Below, piece by piece: positions 7,942 through 16,761 of a stretch of 39,546 nt of DNA. The position numbers were made by a program, and so were the translations under genes. Within the stretch, counting starts at the first letter, position 1. Each line of letters starts with the position of its first letter. Source of the DNA: Deltaproteobacteria bacterium (lineage in GTDB: Bacteria; Bdellovibrionota_C; UBA2361; JAGFJO01); assembly GCA_024102635.1 (NCBI GenBank), contig JAGFJO010000106.1:1-39546 (forward strand). The letters are read 5' to 3'. The notes under the pieces were generated by a model. It did no database searches. It saw only the letters and a list, made by a program, of their open reading frames with translations, and was not told where the DNA came from.

Positions 7942-9054
7942 TTAGAAAATTTGACGGAGCGCTCTACCTATCAGGTCGAAAGGGAGCCCAATGAGCTTAT
8001 ACGGAACCAGCTTGAATGTGCGCTCCCTCGTCTCCATAGAGCTGCGGTAGAACGCAAGCGCCTCCGTCTCGACATAGTCGAATGGAAATAGGCAAAATTC
8101 TTTCTGGCCCGGAGGCATCAGTTTGAAGAACTGGGTGTAAAGCAAGCTGAGGTAATGATCGGCCATCAGGTATATGGTTTTAGGATCGCCGATCTGCTCA
8201 CGCAAAAGCTCTCCATACTTGAATGGCACGGTACGGTCAAAAACGCCGAGAATCATCAAAGTATTGCGGGCGTCGATGTATCTAGCGAAGTTCTTCGGGT
8301 CGGTTTTTATGCTCTTTTGCAACGACGCAAAAAACTGGGCCTTGGTAATGTTCTTCTGCGCCATTACCGAATTAACATACTTTTTTATCCGCTTCTGATT
8401 GCTCTTCTCGAACATCTTCACGAGATCGGATCCTCCAAGCACGAGCACGTTATGCTTAAGGCGATCATCGATACCAGCGGTTATGGATGCATTGATTGCC
8501 CCCCTGCTAATGCCGAAGCTGCCGAATTTCCGCTTTTGATAATGTTTCTCGAAGAAATCGAGCGCGTAGCGATCTCGAATGACATTAGATCGAAATAGCT
8601 CCTCGATTTGGTCAATCTTGCTGGGGTCCTTAAAGTCGTTATCTCTGTGGACAATCGCGGTGTCGAATCCATATCGCGCGAAATAATCGGCGAAGTAATT
8701 TTCAATTACCGGTTTGCCTCCAAGTACGGGGAAGACTAAAACGACACTATCGGACCGCTCGGGGCGTTTAAAATAGTCGATCACTATATCACCCGCGTCA
8801 CTTTGAATCGTAATTCGCTTCAATTGGTAGTCGTCATCCTCACGCAAGACCTGCTCCTGAAAATCCCCGAAGGTAGGACTACGATTATAGTAAATCTCCA
8901 TCTCCGGAGGGCGCGGCTGCGGGCCTTTATATGTAGGGTTAAGCGGCAGGGAGTAGCAACCACACAGGACAATAATTGAAAGGATCGTCAACGCGCAGCG
9001 GAAAATGAGCCTCGCGGATGCTGCTGACTTTAACTGAAAAACTCGTTTAATCAC
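7942..9054 (-). CDS. Alpha/beta-hydrolase-fold lipoprotein
   Basis: 370 residues, beginning with a GTG. A basic n-region and hydrophobic core lead to the lipobox LCGC with Cys33, so it should be lipidated and face the periplasm. The rest has alpha/beta-hydrolase features: strand SVVLVFPVLGG, nucleophile elbow GISRG with Ser183, an acid in LGVFDRTVPF (Asp273), and His300 in MADHYLSL. The triad is therefore complete. Esterase, lipase and peptidase activities all remain possible; I recognise no specific subfamily. GAAAGG abuts the GTG, a very short spacing, but no other in-frame start precedes the signal peptide. It stands as a single gene, with 205 bases of non-coding DNA upstream holding its probable promoter. 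Confidence 0.8.
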   Translation of the reverse strand: MIKRVFQLKSAASARLIFRCALTILSIIVLCGCYSLPLNPTYKGPQPRPPEMEIYYNRSPTFGDFQEQVLREDDDYQLKRITIQSDAGDIVIDYFKRPERSDSVVLVFPVLGGKPVIENYFADYFARYGFDTAIVHRDNDFKDPSKIDQIEELFRSNVIRDRYALDFFEKHYQKRKFGSFGISRGAINASITAGIDDRLKHNVLVLGGSDLVKMFEKSNQKRIKKYVNSVMAQKNITKAQFFASLQKSIKTDPKNFARYIDARNTLMILGVFDRTVPFKYGELLREQIGDPKTIYLMADHYLSLLYTQFFKLMPPGQKEFCLFPFDYVETEALAFYRSSMETRERTFKLVPYKLIGLPFDLIGRALRQIF

Positions 9055-9107
9055 CTTTCAAACACAGAATAAAACCGACTCTTCATTATACCACCTGGGT
9101 AAAAGTA

Positions 9108-9122
9108 ATATCGAACCGATAT
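9108..9122. promoter_or_regulatory. Perfect 6-bp inverted repeat upstream of the hydrolase lipoprotein gene
   Basis: ATATCG-AAC-CGATAT lies 53 bases before the GTG of the lipoprotein gene, in a 205-base non-coding gap. A second perfect palindrome, GAACGGCCGTTC, is at 9162-9173. Either could be an operator or a short hairpin. No regulator gene is adjacent, and short palindromes arise by chance. Confidence 0.2.
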
Positions 9123-9259
9123 CATTAAGACGTTAGATTAGTGTGCGGAAGTGGGAGAATAGAACGGCCGTTCGGTTGTGCTGAGGGACTCTCGGCTGTA
9201 TAGCTCAGAAATTGCGGCGAGCCTTGCGCTTCAGGATTAACTATTTCCTTTGTGCGGAC

Positions 9260-10048
9260 TTATCTTCCAGGCGACCGCATTCCGCTGAGAATCGACTCGG
9301 GGAAACTCTTCTTTTTTACCTTTTTGTCGCCGTAGTCAATTTGGAAGATCTCCTTGTTCACAAGCTCAAGGCAAGAGAGCTTGTTGCCGTATACCAACCC
9401 GGTATCAATCCCGATTTTATAAGGCAGGTCGAACATTACCTCGTGATAGGGAGTATGCCCGAAAATTACTACTTTTTCGAAGCGGTGAATGTTTGCAATG
9501 AAAGCATCCCTAATCCAAAAAAGATCGCTATCTAGCTGAGAAGCGAGATCTCTTAAGGGATCAAGACCGGCATGAGCGAAGACATAGTTTTCAAGCCCAA
9601 CATAACTTTCAAGGTTCAGAAAAAAACTGAGATGCGCCTTCGGTAAGGCCTCTAAAGCATCAGCATTCATTTCGTGCTGCTTCAGACCGTAGCTGGCGAA
9701 GAATTCCTTGCCTCCATTGAAGAGATAAACCTCTCCCATATTCCCCGGATACCCCAGAAAACTAAGAAGCATGTCCTCATGATTCCCTTTAAGGAAGACC
9801 ACCTCCGGTATCTCATCCTTTATCGCCAACAATAAGTCGATAACCCCTTTGGAGTCAGGACCCCGATCGATGTAATCACCTATGAATATCAGGCCGTCCT
9901 GATCACTGAGCTTCTCTTTTGAGATTAGAAATTCCAGCAGTAGCTCCAGTTCCCGCCGGCAACCGTGTATATCCCCGACGGCGAAGATGCGGCTAGCAGG
10001 GCCTTGAATCTGCCTGAACTTTGAATCTACCGCTCCGGAATCAATCAT
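9260..10048 (-). CDS. PPP-family serine/threonine protein phosphatase (metallophosphoesterase)
   Basis: 262 residues with all PPP signature motifs in order: GDIHG (25-29), GDYIDRG (57-63), GNHE (88-91), the metal-binding His in FAHAGLDP (about 159) and GHTP (197-200) followed by GIDTG. These residues bind the two-metal centre that hydrolyses phosphoesters. Bacterial relatives include PrpA/PrpB-type phosphatases and Ap4A hydrolases; the compact size and motif wording favour a protein phosphatase, but diadenosine tetraphosphatase activity cannot be excluded. The start codon overlaps the lepA stop in the 8-base sequence ATGATTGA, which suggests translational coupling to lepA. No kinase partner of the Hanks type is in the window. 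Confidence 0.88.
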   Translation of the reverse strand: MIDSGAVDSKFRQIQGPASRIFAVGDIHGCRRELELLLEFLISKEKLSDQDGLIFIGDYIDRGPDSKGVIDLLLAIKDEIPEVVFLKGNHEDMLLSFLGYPGNMGEVYLFNGGKEFFASYGLKQHEMNADALEALPKAHLSFFLNLESYVGLENYVFAHAGLDPLRDLASQLDSDLFWIRDAFIANIHRFEKVVIFGHTPYHEVMFDLPYKIGIDTGLVYGNKLSCLELVNKEIFQIDYGDKKVKKKSFPESILSGMRSPGR

Positions 10049-11846
10049 TGATCTTTAAAATGGCTAGAAACGCTTCTTGCGGGATCGACACGCTGCCTAC
10101 CTGCTTCATACGTTTCTTGCCCTCCTTTTGCTTTTCGAGCAATTTCCGCTTTCGGGTAATGTCTCCGCCGTAACATTTAGCGGTAACATTTTTCCTAAGG
10201 GCCTTTACCGTGCTTCGTGCGATGATCTTACTGCCTATGCAGGCTTGAATTGCTACTTCGAACATCTGCCGATCTATCAGATCACGCAGCTTCTCGGTCA
10301 GCTCCTTCCCCTTATGGAATGCCTTTTCGCGGTGCACTATTACACTTAGTGCATCGACATTATCGCCGTTAAGCTTGATATCAAGCTTAACCAGGTCGGA
10401 CACCTGATAGCCCGTTACCTCATAATCGAAGGACGCATAACCCTTTGTAAGACTTTTAAGCCTGTCGTGAAAATCCAACACTATTTCATTTAAGGGCAGG
10501 GTATATATGATTACAGCCCTGTGGGCTCCATGAAAGTTCATACTCACCTGCCGGCCTCGGCGCTCCTCGCATAGAGTCAAGATATTACCGACAAATTCCT
10601 TGGGAGTATGAATAGTCGCCTGAACCAGCGGTTCTTCAATTTCATCAATCAGCCCGATGGCAGGCAGTTTCGATGGATTGTCGACCGACTCAATACGGCC
10701 ATCCAGCATTTTAACGCGGTAAACTACTGTCGGAGCGGTTGTAATCAGGGCAAGCTCGAACTCTCTCTCTAGCCGCTCGCGCACGATCTCCATGTGCAGC
10801 AGCCCCAGATAACCGGTTCTAAAACCGAACCCGAGAGCAGCTGATGTTTCAGGCTCGAAGGTAAATGATGAGTCATTAAGGCGCAGCTTTTCGAGAGCAT
10901 TACGGAGAGAAGGATAATCGTCGGCATCGACCGGAAAGAGTCCCCCGAATACCATCGGTTTGACCTCTTTGAAGCCTGGCAATGCTTCGCTGCTTCCATC
11001 CCTCGCCATGACAACCGTATCACCGATTTTCACGTCACTTAAATTCTTGATTGAAGCGGCGAAGTACCCGACTTCGCCGCTTTCAAGCTGCGGCACCTCG
11101 GCTGAGTGCGGAGTGAATACGCCGACTTTATAGACTTCGTACTCTGACTTAGTGTTTAAGAATTTAATCTGATCGCCGGCTTTTAGTACTCCATCCATAA
11201 CACGTACTTGTACTACGGCGCCCAAATAAGCATCGAACCAGGAATCGTAAACTAGAGCACGCAGCGGCTTCTCTGCCGATCCGCGCGATGGCGGAGGTAT
11301 GCGCTGTACGATCGCCTCAAGAACGTTCTCCATCCCCTGCCCGGTCTTTGCGCTCACCTCGAAGGCCTCGCTGGCATCTATTCCGATCACATCCTCGATC
11401 TCTTGCCTGACACGCTCCGCATCGGCATTGGGCAGGTCAATTTTATTAAGGACTGGAACAATTTCGAGATTGTTCTCAATCGCTACATACACGTTGGCCA
11501 ATGTTTGAGCCTCGACCCCCTGCGAAGCATCAACGACCAGGAGTGCCCCCTCGCAGGCCGCCAAACTCCTCGATACTTCATAGTGGAAGTCGACATGTCC
11601 CGGAGTATCGATCAGATTAAATTGATACGTTATTCCGTCCTTGGCTTTATACTTGAGCCTAACCGTTTGAGCTTTGATAGTAATGCCCCGCTCACGCTCG
11701 AGCTCCAACTTGTCCAGGAATTGCGATTGCATCTCTCGGGCCTGAAGCGCGCCCGTCAACTCAAGAATGCGGTCCGCCATCGTGGACTTTCCGTGATCTA
11801 TATGCGCAATGATGCTGAAATTGCGGATGTGGTGCTTCTTATTCAC
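10041..11846 (-). CDS. lepA: Elongation factor 4 (LepA), ribosome back-translocating GTPase
   Basis: 601 residues, matching LepA (about 600). The G domain carries AHIDHGKST (P-loop), the switch I region with [17 protein letters not shown] (G3) and NKIDLPNAD (G4). The C-terminal region has the LepA-specific domain with the conserved end [25 protein letters not shown]. The protein acts on stalled or mis-translocated ribosomes and is almost universal in bacteria. Translation appears to start at a GTG (11844-11846) with no obvious Shine-Dalgarno sequence. The gene overlaps the PPP phosphatase gene by 8 bases and lies 98 bases downstream of the SDR epimerase gene. In many bacteria lepA is followed by lepB; here the partner is a phosphatase. 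Confidence 0.98.
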   Translation of the reverse strand: MNKKHHIRNFSIIAHIDHGKSTMADRILELTGALQAREMQSQFLDKLELERERGITIKAQTVRLKYKAKDGITYQFNLIDTPGHVDFHYEVSRSLAACEGALLVVDASQGVEAQTLANVYVAIENNLEIVPVLNKIDLPNADAERVRQEIEDVIGIDASEAFEVSAKTGQGMENVLEAIVQRIPPPSRGSAEKPLRALVYDSWFDAYLGAVVQVRVMDGVLKAGDQIKFLNTKSEYEVYKVGVFTPHSAEVPQLESGEVGYFAASIKNLSDVKIGDTVVMARDGSSEALPGFKEVKPMVFGGLFPVDADDYPSLRNALEKLRLNDSSFTFEPETSAALGFGFRTGYLGLLHMEIVRERLEREFELALITTAPTVVYRVKMLDGRIESVDNPSKLPAIGLIDEIEEPLVQATIHTPKEFVGNILTLCEERRGRQVSMNFHGAHRAVIIYTLPLNEIVLDFHDRLKSLTKGYASFDYEVTGYQVSDLVKLDIKLNGDNVDALSVIVHREKAFHKGKELTEKLRDLIDRQMFEVAIQACIGSKIIARSTVKALRKNVTAKCYGGDITRKRKLLEKQKEGKKRMKQVGSVSIPQEAFLAILKIND

Positions 11847-11944
11847 TGCTGAAACTGAACTTATTTTATTTACTTCAGCTTACTCTAGATCAGGGCAGGC
11901 AGGCTGTGCCAGTCCGCAAGGGAAGGATCTTCAGAGCACATAAT

Positions 11945-12877
11945 CTATTTTTCTTTTGCTTGACGGCGAAAAAACTCCGCTGTTAGCTCGATCCCTTTGC
12001 TCAAACCTGTACGTGGCGACCAGCCAAAAGCCGCTTTGGCCCGTCCATAATCGATGCAGCTTCGCATCTGCTCGCCCGCCTTAGCAGGCCCCTTGGCTGC
12101 CTGGATATTCACCTCACAAGCTGCGCTAATCGCCTCGTAGAGCCGATTTACAGAGGTTTCAACCGCGGTCCCGATGTTGAATGTTCCTTCGACTGATTCT
12201 GCGACAACGCTGCCAACGGCAGCAGCCACGTCCTTTACATAGACAAAATCACGCGTCTGCTCGCCGCTGCCGTTGATAAGCGGGGTTTCACCGAGAAAAA
12301 GCTTCTGACAGAAAATCGCTACCACTCCTGCTTCCCCGTGCGGATTCTGCCGCGGTCCGTATACGTTTGCCAGCCGCAGAGCTGCGTACCTCAATCCAAA
12401 CTGCCTTCGCCACAGGTCCAAATATAGCTCGCTCACATACTTTGCAAGACCATATACGCTTGCCGGAACTATGGGGTGGTTCTCAGCAGCCGGGAATGTT
12501 TCCTGCTCGCCGTAGATCGCTCCTCCGGTAGAGAGCAGCACAAAAAAGGGCTGTTTCCTCCCGTGGAACGCCTGAAGAAGATTGATCAGCCCATAAACAT
12601 TGACATGGGTATCGAAAGCGGGATCCTCCATGCTAAGCCGCACCGACATCTGCGCCGCAGCATGAACAACATACTCAGGTTCTAGCTTCGATAAGAATGT
12701 GCGTGCTTCGGGTGAGCGGATGTCCATCACCTCCAGGCCGCATCCGGCAGGGACGTTTTCACGGCACCCCGACGAAAGATCGTCAATAATGGTTACGCTG
12801 TGGCCTCGGGAAAGAAGCTCCTCGGCGATATGCGAACCTATGAATCCGGCTCCCCCGGTCAGCACGACTTTAGCCAC
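11945..12877 (-). CDS. NAD-dependent nucleotide-sugar epimerase (extended SDR, UDP-glucose 4-epimerase-like)
   Basis: About 310 residues. The N-terminus [21 protein letters not shown] carries the Rossmann GxxGxxG motif. STGGAIYGE gives the catalytic Ser/Thr region and SVYGLAK the YxxxK pair. [19 protein letters not shown] and [12 protein letters not shown] are typical of UDP-hexose or UDP-HexNAc 4-epimerases. I set the start at the GTG at 12877: it has AGGATGGGGG just upstream and overlaps the previous gene's stop by 8 bases, while the longer open frame to 13159 only adds a non-homologous Ser/Arg-rich leader that is the shadow of uxs. It is the last gene of the ugd-uxs block. The exact sugar (Glc/Gal, GlcNAc/GalNAc, GlcA/GalA or a pentose) is not resolved. 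Confidence 0.9.
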   Translation of the reverse strand: MAKVVLTGGAGFIGSHIAEELLSRGHSVTIIDDLSSGCRENVPAGCGLEVMDIRSPEARTFLSKLEPEYVVHAAAQMSVRLSMEDPAFDTHVNVYGLINLLQAFHGRKQPFFVLLSTGGAIYGEQETFPAAENHPIVPASVYGLAKYVSELYLDLWRRQFGLRYAALRLANVYGPRQNPHGEAGVVAIFCQKLFLGETPLINGSGEQTRDFVYVKDVAAAVGSVVAESVEGTFNIGTAVETSVNRLYEAISAACEVNIQAAKGPAKAGEQMRSCIDYGRAKAAFGWSPRTGLSKGIELTAEFFRRQAKEK

Positions 12878-13820
12878 GCTTGGCCCCCATCCTGCGGCTA
12901 AAATCCTCAATAGTCTTTTGCAGCCCGGTCTTAAGGTCGGTTTTCGGCTGCCAGCCGAGTTCGTTTTGCGCCAGTGTGATGTCCGGCCTGCGGCGGGTAG
13001 GATCGTCCTGAGGAAGCGGCTTGTGAACGATTTTTGAGCGCGAACCTGTGAGCTCGACAATGAGCTTGGCAAGCTCGAGGATTGTAGTCTCCACCGGATT
13101 ACCAAGATTGACCGGGCCCGAGAAACCCGATTTTTCCATCGTTGCCATAAGTCCGGCAACCATATCGTCTACATAGCAGAAAGATCTGGTCTGACTCCCC
13201 TCACCGTACACGGTTATCTCTTCGCCTTTCAAAGACTGCACAATGAAATTGGACACCACCCGCCCGTCATCGAAAAGCATTCGTGGGCCATAAGTATTGA
13301 AAATCCTCACAATGCCCGTATTAACCTTACCGTGGGCCTCATTGTGGTAGTTAACTGTAAGAGTTTCGGCTACGCGTTTACCCTCATCATAACAGCTTCG
13401 AGGACCTATAGGGTTAACGTTGCCCCAGTAGCTCTCCTTTTGTGGATGCTGCAGCGGATCCCCGTAAACTTCGGATGTTGATGCCAGAAGGAAGCGCGCC
13501 TTCACACGCTTTGCAATCCCCAGCATGTTTATCGTTCCCATCACGTTGGTCTTGATGGTCTTAACAGAGTTGTATTGATAATCGACAGGGGACGCCGGGC
13601 ATGCCAAGTGATAGATCTTGTCTACCTCCAGCAGAATCGGTTGAGTGACGTCATGGCGGATGAATTCGAAATCTGGATTAGCAAAATGAGCCTGTATATT
13701 GCGTTTACTCCCGGTGAAGAGATTATCAAGACACAGCACTTCATTTCCCTGCTTGAGAAGGGCGTCGCAAAGATGAGACCCGATGAATCCCGCTCCTCCA
13801 GATACCAATACTCGTGCCAT
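12870..13820 (-). CDS. uxs: UDP-glucuronate decarboxylase (UDP-xylose synthase)
   Basis: 316 residues, the length of bacterial UXS. It converts UDP-glucuronate to UDP-xylose with bound NAD. Visible motifs are [16 protein letters not shown] (NAD binding), [35 protein letters not shown] and [11 protein letters not shown]. The sequence CYDEGKR with the YxxxK catalytic pair and ACPASP is diagnostic of UXS rather than dTDP-glucose dehydratase. [10 protein letters not shown] and [12 protein letters not shown] follow. The ATG has GGAAAGG 6 bases upstream. It lies 19 bases after ugd, which makes its substrate, and overlaps the epimerase by 8 bases, so the three are almost surely one transcript. The presence of UDP-xylose biosynthesis predicts xylose in the surface polysaccharide. 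Confidence 0.95.
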   Translation of the reverse strand: MARVLVSGGAGFIGSHLCDALLKQGNEVLCLDNLFTGSKRNIQAHFANPDFEFIRHDVTQPILLEVDKIYHLACPASPVDYQYNSVKTIKTNVMGTINMLGIAKRVKARFLLASTSEVYGDPLQHPQKESYWGNVNPIGPRSCYDEGKRVAETLTVNYHNEAHGKVNTGIVRIFNTYGPRMLFDDGRVVSNFIVQSLKGEEITVYGEGSQTRSFCYVDDMVAGLMATMEKSGFSGPVNLGNPVETTILELAKLIVELTGSRSKIVHKPLPQDDPTRRRPDITLAQNELGWQPKTDLKTGLQKTIEDFSRRMGAKRG

Positions 13821-13839
13821 AAATTACCTTTCCGGTGCA

Positions 13840-15165
13840 TCATGCATTACCATTGACCGCCGGGCGGCCAATGCTGTAGTACACGAAACCTTCGTCCTTC
13901 ATCATTTTCGGTTCAAAAATGTTCCTTCCGTCGAATATCACCTTTCCGCTCAGTAGGGATTTCATTTTAGCGAAATTGGGCCGCCGGAACTCGTTCCACT
14001 CGGTGCAAATGAGCAGACAGTCGGCGCCCTTCAACACATCGTAGTTGCTTTCAGAATACGAAACGCTATTGTTTTCGCCGAAGCGTTGCCTGAAAGTATG
14101 CACCGCCTCAGGATCAAAAGCCTGAATGCGGGCGCCGGCTCTAACCAGCTCGTCCAAGATAACCAGCGCCGGAGCTTCACGTACATCATCTGTTTTTGGC
14201 TTGAACGCCAGACCCCATACCGCAACTGTTTTGCCCGATAGCTCGCCGCCGAAGTGCTCTTTAATACGCTCGACCATTACCATCTTCTGCTGAGCGTTCA
14301 CCTCCTCCACCGCCTTGGCTATCTTCATTTCTACAGAATACTGATTTCCTGTATGAATAAGCGCTTGTACGTCCTTGGGAAAACATGACCCGCCGTAGCC
14401 GACACCCGGGAACAAAAAGCTCATTCCGATTCGAGAATCGCTGCCGATTCCGATCCGTACCATATTGATGTCAGCTCCGACCTTAGAACAAAGCCTGCTT
14501 ATTTCATTCATAAACGATACCCTGGTCGCCAGCATCGTATTCGCCGCATATTTTGTCATCTCGGCAGAAACTACGTCCATGACAAGAATCGGGTTATTGG
14601 TGCGGACAAATGGCGCGTAAAGCTCCTTCATGGTTTCGGCAGCCTGCTGGCTGGATACTCCGACTACCACTCGATCGGGCTTCATGAAGTCATCAATGGC
14701 GGCTCCTTCCTTTAGAAACTCGGGATTACTCACCACCTCCACGCCGAATTTAGAAATCTCTTTGATAGTCTTTTTCACAAGTTCGGCGGTACCGACCGGA
14801 ACGGTAGACTTGTCCACAACAACTTTGTCTTCATTCATGAATGTGCCGATCTCCCGGGCCACATTGAGCACATGTGTCAGGTCAGCCGACCCATCTTCAT
14901 CCTGAGGCGTACCCACGGCGATAAAAATTATCTTTGATGCCTGAACGGCATCTTTCATTGAAGTAGTGAAGCGCAGGCGACCGTGCTCCACATTACTGGT
15001 GACGAGGTCGGATAATCCGGGCTCGTAAATAGGAATCTCGCCCCTGGTGAGCGCCGCAACTTTCCCTTCATCGATGTCAACGCAAATCACATCGTGGCCG
15101 GTTTCCGCAAAACATGCTCCGGCCACCAAGCCAACATACCCGCATCCGACTACAGTAATGTTCAT
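13840..15165 (-). CDS. ugd: UDP-glucose 6-dehydrogenase
   Basis: 441 residues, standard length. It oxidises UDP-glucose twice with NAD+ to UDP-glucuronate. The N-terminal Rossmann motif is VVGCGYVGLVAGACFA; FIAVGTPQDEDGSADL and VVVDKSTVPVGTA follow. SNPEFLKEGAAIDDF holds the conserved Glu, AEMTKYAANTMLATRVSFMN the central-domain Lys and Asn, and GVGYGGSCFPKDVQAL the catalytic Cys261. The C-terminal UDP-binding domain starts at about 310 with AVWGLAFKPKTDDVREAP. AGGA lies 8 bases before the ATG. It is the first gene of the ugd-uxs-epimerase set and is preceded by a 190-base gap containing a long hairpin. Confidence 0.97.
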   Translation of the reverse strand: MNITVVGCGYVGLVAGACFAETGHDVICVDIDEGKVAALTRGEIPIYEPGLSDLVTSNVEHGRLRFTTSMKDAVQASKIIFIAVGTPQDEDGSADLTHVLNVAREIGTFMNEDKVVVDKSTVPVGTAELVKKTIKEISKFGVEVVSNPEFLKEGAAIDDFMKPDRVVVGVSSQQAAETMKELYAPFVRTNNPILVMDVVSAEMTKYAANTMLATRVSFMNEISRLCSKVGADINMVRIGIGSDSRIGMSFLFPGVGYGGSCFPKDVQALIHTGNQYSVEMKIAKAVEEVNAQQKMVMVERIKEHFGGELSGKTVAVWGLAFKPKTDDVREAPALVILDELVRAGARIQAFDPEAVHTFRQRFGENNSVSYSESNYDVLKGADCLLICTEWNEFRRPNFAKMKSLLSGKVIFDGRNIFEPKMMKDEGFVYYSIGRPAVNGNA

Positions 15166-15231
15166 CGCTAATTCCTACACGTCATGAAAATGGAATAACC
15201 TCATTCAAGTAGTTCACTCAGATAATGTGAC

Positions 15232-15299
15232 GGCTAGAGCGAACACCTGCTCAAAAGAATCGTCCGTTCCGGACATACTTTTTGAGAACCGCTCTAGCA
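15232..15299. promoter_or_regulatory. Long extended hairpin (three nested stems) upstream of ugd
   Basis: Three nested inverted repeats share one axis. The outer pair is GCTAGAGCG (15233-15241) with CGCTCTAGC (15290-15298), a perfect 9-bp match. The middle pair is CTCAAAAG (15250-15257) with CTTTTTGAG (15278-15286), with one extra base. The inner pair is GTCCG (15262-15266) with CGGAC (15270-15274) around TTC. The segment is in the gap after the sugar-phosphotransferase stop and 67 bases before the ugd start. There is no T-tract after it on the minus strand, so a simple Rho-independent terminator is unlikely. A leader RNA, processing or attenuation element, or a remnant of a small inverted-repeat element are alternatives. 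Confidence 0.5.
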
Positions 15300-15355
15300 T
15301 GCAATAGAATCAAGGGGTTTTCAAGGCCCGCTACCGCTCCAGCGGCCCTTGCCGG

Positions 15356-16759
15356 CTAATACGCATTGCGATTGCGAAAGCCTCTGAAGAGGGTGAGAAA
15401 TAAAATTTTCAGGTCAAGCAGCAAAGACCAGTTTTCGATGTAATAGAGATCATATTCAATGCGCTTATCAATGGAAGTATCGCCCCGCCAACCGTGCACT
15501 TGAGCCCATCCTGTCATACCGGCCGGCACCTTATGCCGCAGCATGTATCTGGGGATGCGCGCACGGAACTGATCTATAAAGACCGGGCGCTCGGGGCGTG
15601 GTCCGACGATCGACATATCACCTCGCAGGACATTGAACAGTTGCGGAAGCTCATCCAAACTCAATGATCGGAGTATCCGCCCTACAAGCGTTACCCGCCC
15701 GTCTCCAGGCACAGCCCATCGCGGGCCGTCAGTTTCCGCATCGATACGCATCGTTCTGAATTTAATGATATTGAATTTACTACCATCGAAGCTGACCCTT
15801 TCCTGTGTATAAAGCACCGGCCCCTTTGAACTCAGCTTCACCAATAGTGCAATTACCAAAAGCAGCGGCGATAAAATTACAAGCAGCACAAGAGATAGAA
15901 CCAGATCGGTAGCGCGTTTAATATACAGCCCCACCCCGTCCAACGGCGAGCCTTGCACGCTGATCACCGGGAGACCTTCGAACTCCTCAACGGCGCCTCC
16001 GACGCTGACAAACTGATAAAGATCCGGCACGATTTTTATATCAACCAAGCAGTCTCCAATATCAGTGATTATCTCCGGCAGTAAACGGTGGTCTTCTAGG
16101 GGCAGCGCCACTACGATCTGATCGATCTCCGTCTTGCCCAGAATAGATCGAAGGTCCGCGTACGTTCCGATCAGTGGAACTCCTTTCGGCCCCCGCTTCT
16201 CGTTAGCATCACGCGACAGGCATCCTACTAGCTGAATTCCAAGTTCGCGATGGAATCGTATTCGAGCGGCGATGTCCCCGGCCACCTTTCCTGCGCCGAC
16301 AATCAGCATATACCTTAAGTTATAGCCTCGCCTGCGCACCTCCCGGAGAACGAATCGCAGCAGTGAACGCTGCGCTATTGTCAGCATCAATGACAAAACC
16401 CCGAATAATGCAAAAACAAGACGGGAAAATTGCACCGTCTTTTCCCTGAATAGGTAAGTAACTGCAATCAAAAGCAAGAGCGCAAGCGCGTTAGCATTCA
16501 GCAGTAGCCAAAGCTCATAACTACGGCGAATGCCCCGCATGGGGCGATAAAGTCCCATTTGGCCGAATACAAATGCCCAGATAAGCCAGATGAAAATAAG
16601 CATCGAAAAGTAAGTGCTGAAGGGAGGTACTCCCTTATCGAGCGGGAAATACCCGGTGTGGAAGCGGAGCCAGTAAGCCAGACACCACGCTATGGTGACG
16701 ACCACCAGATCGACCCCCATAAATAAAAATTCGAATAGCTGGCGTTTCTGTTTCAACAT
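15356..16759 (-). CDS. Undecaprenyl-phosphate sugar phosphotransferase (WcaJ/WbaP-like initiating enzyme)
   Basis: 467 residues in the polyprenol-phosphate glycosylphosphotransferase layout. About four or five hydrophobic segments span residues 8-125, then a Rossmann-like domain (LIVGAGKVAGDIA, residues about 150-250), then a hydrophobic hairpin (VLSLVLLVILSPLLLVIALLV) and the C-terminal catalytic domain. The latter shows KFRTMRIDAET, RSLSLDELPQLFNVLRGDMS and VGPRPERP, with the catalytic DE dyad in LDELPQ. It transfers a hexose-1-phosphate, commonly glucose or galactose, from UDP-sugar to undecaprenyl phosphate, starting the repeat unit at the inner membrane. It begins 2 bases after the upstream GT4 stop, so it is in the same operon. 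The sugar specificity is not visible. Confidence 0.93.
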   Translation of the reverse strand: MLKQKRQLFEFLFMGVDLVVVTIAWCLAYWLRFHTGYFPLDKGVPPFSTYFSMLIFIWLIWAFVFGQMGLYRPMRGIRRSYELWLLLNANALALLLLIAVTYLFREKTVQFSRLVFALFGVLSLMLTIAQRSLLRFVLREVRRRGYNLRYMLIVGAGKVAGDIAARIRFHRELGIQLVGCLSRDANEKRGPKGVPLIGTYADLRSILGKTEIDQIVVALPLEDHRLLPEIITDIGDCLVDIKIVPDLYQFVSVGGAVEEFEGLPVISVQGSPLDGVGLYIKRATDLVLSLVLLVILSPLLLVIALLVKLSSKGPVLYTQERVSFDGSKFNIIKFRTMRIDAETDGPRWAVPGDGRVTLVGRILRSLSLDELPQLFNVLRGDMSIVGPRPERPVFIDQFRARIPRYMLRHKVPAGMTGWAQVHGWRGDTSIDKRIEYDLYYIENWSLLLDLKILFLTLFRGFRNRNAY

Positions 16760-16761
16760 TG

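Noticed and set aside
9055..9259. Possible small RNA or tRNA in the 205-base gap
   Set aside because: A TAGCTCAG string and two palindromes are present, but no tRNA fold or terminator could be built.
12878..13159. N-terminal extension of the epimerase frame
   Set aside because: The translation is Ser/Arg-rich and unlike any SDR; it is the shadow of uxs, and a GTG with a ribosome site begins the conserved Rossmann motif.
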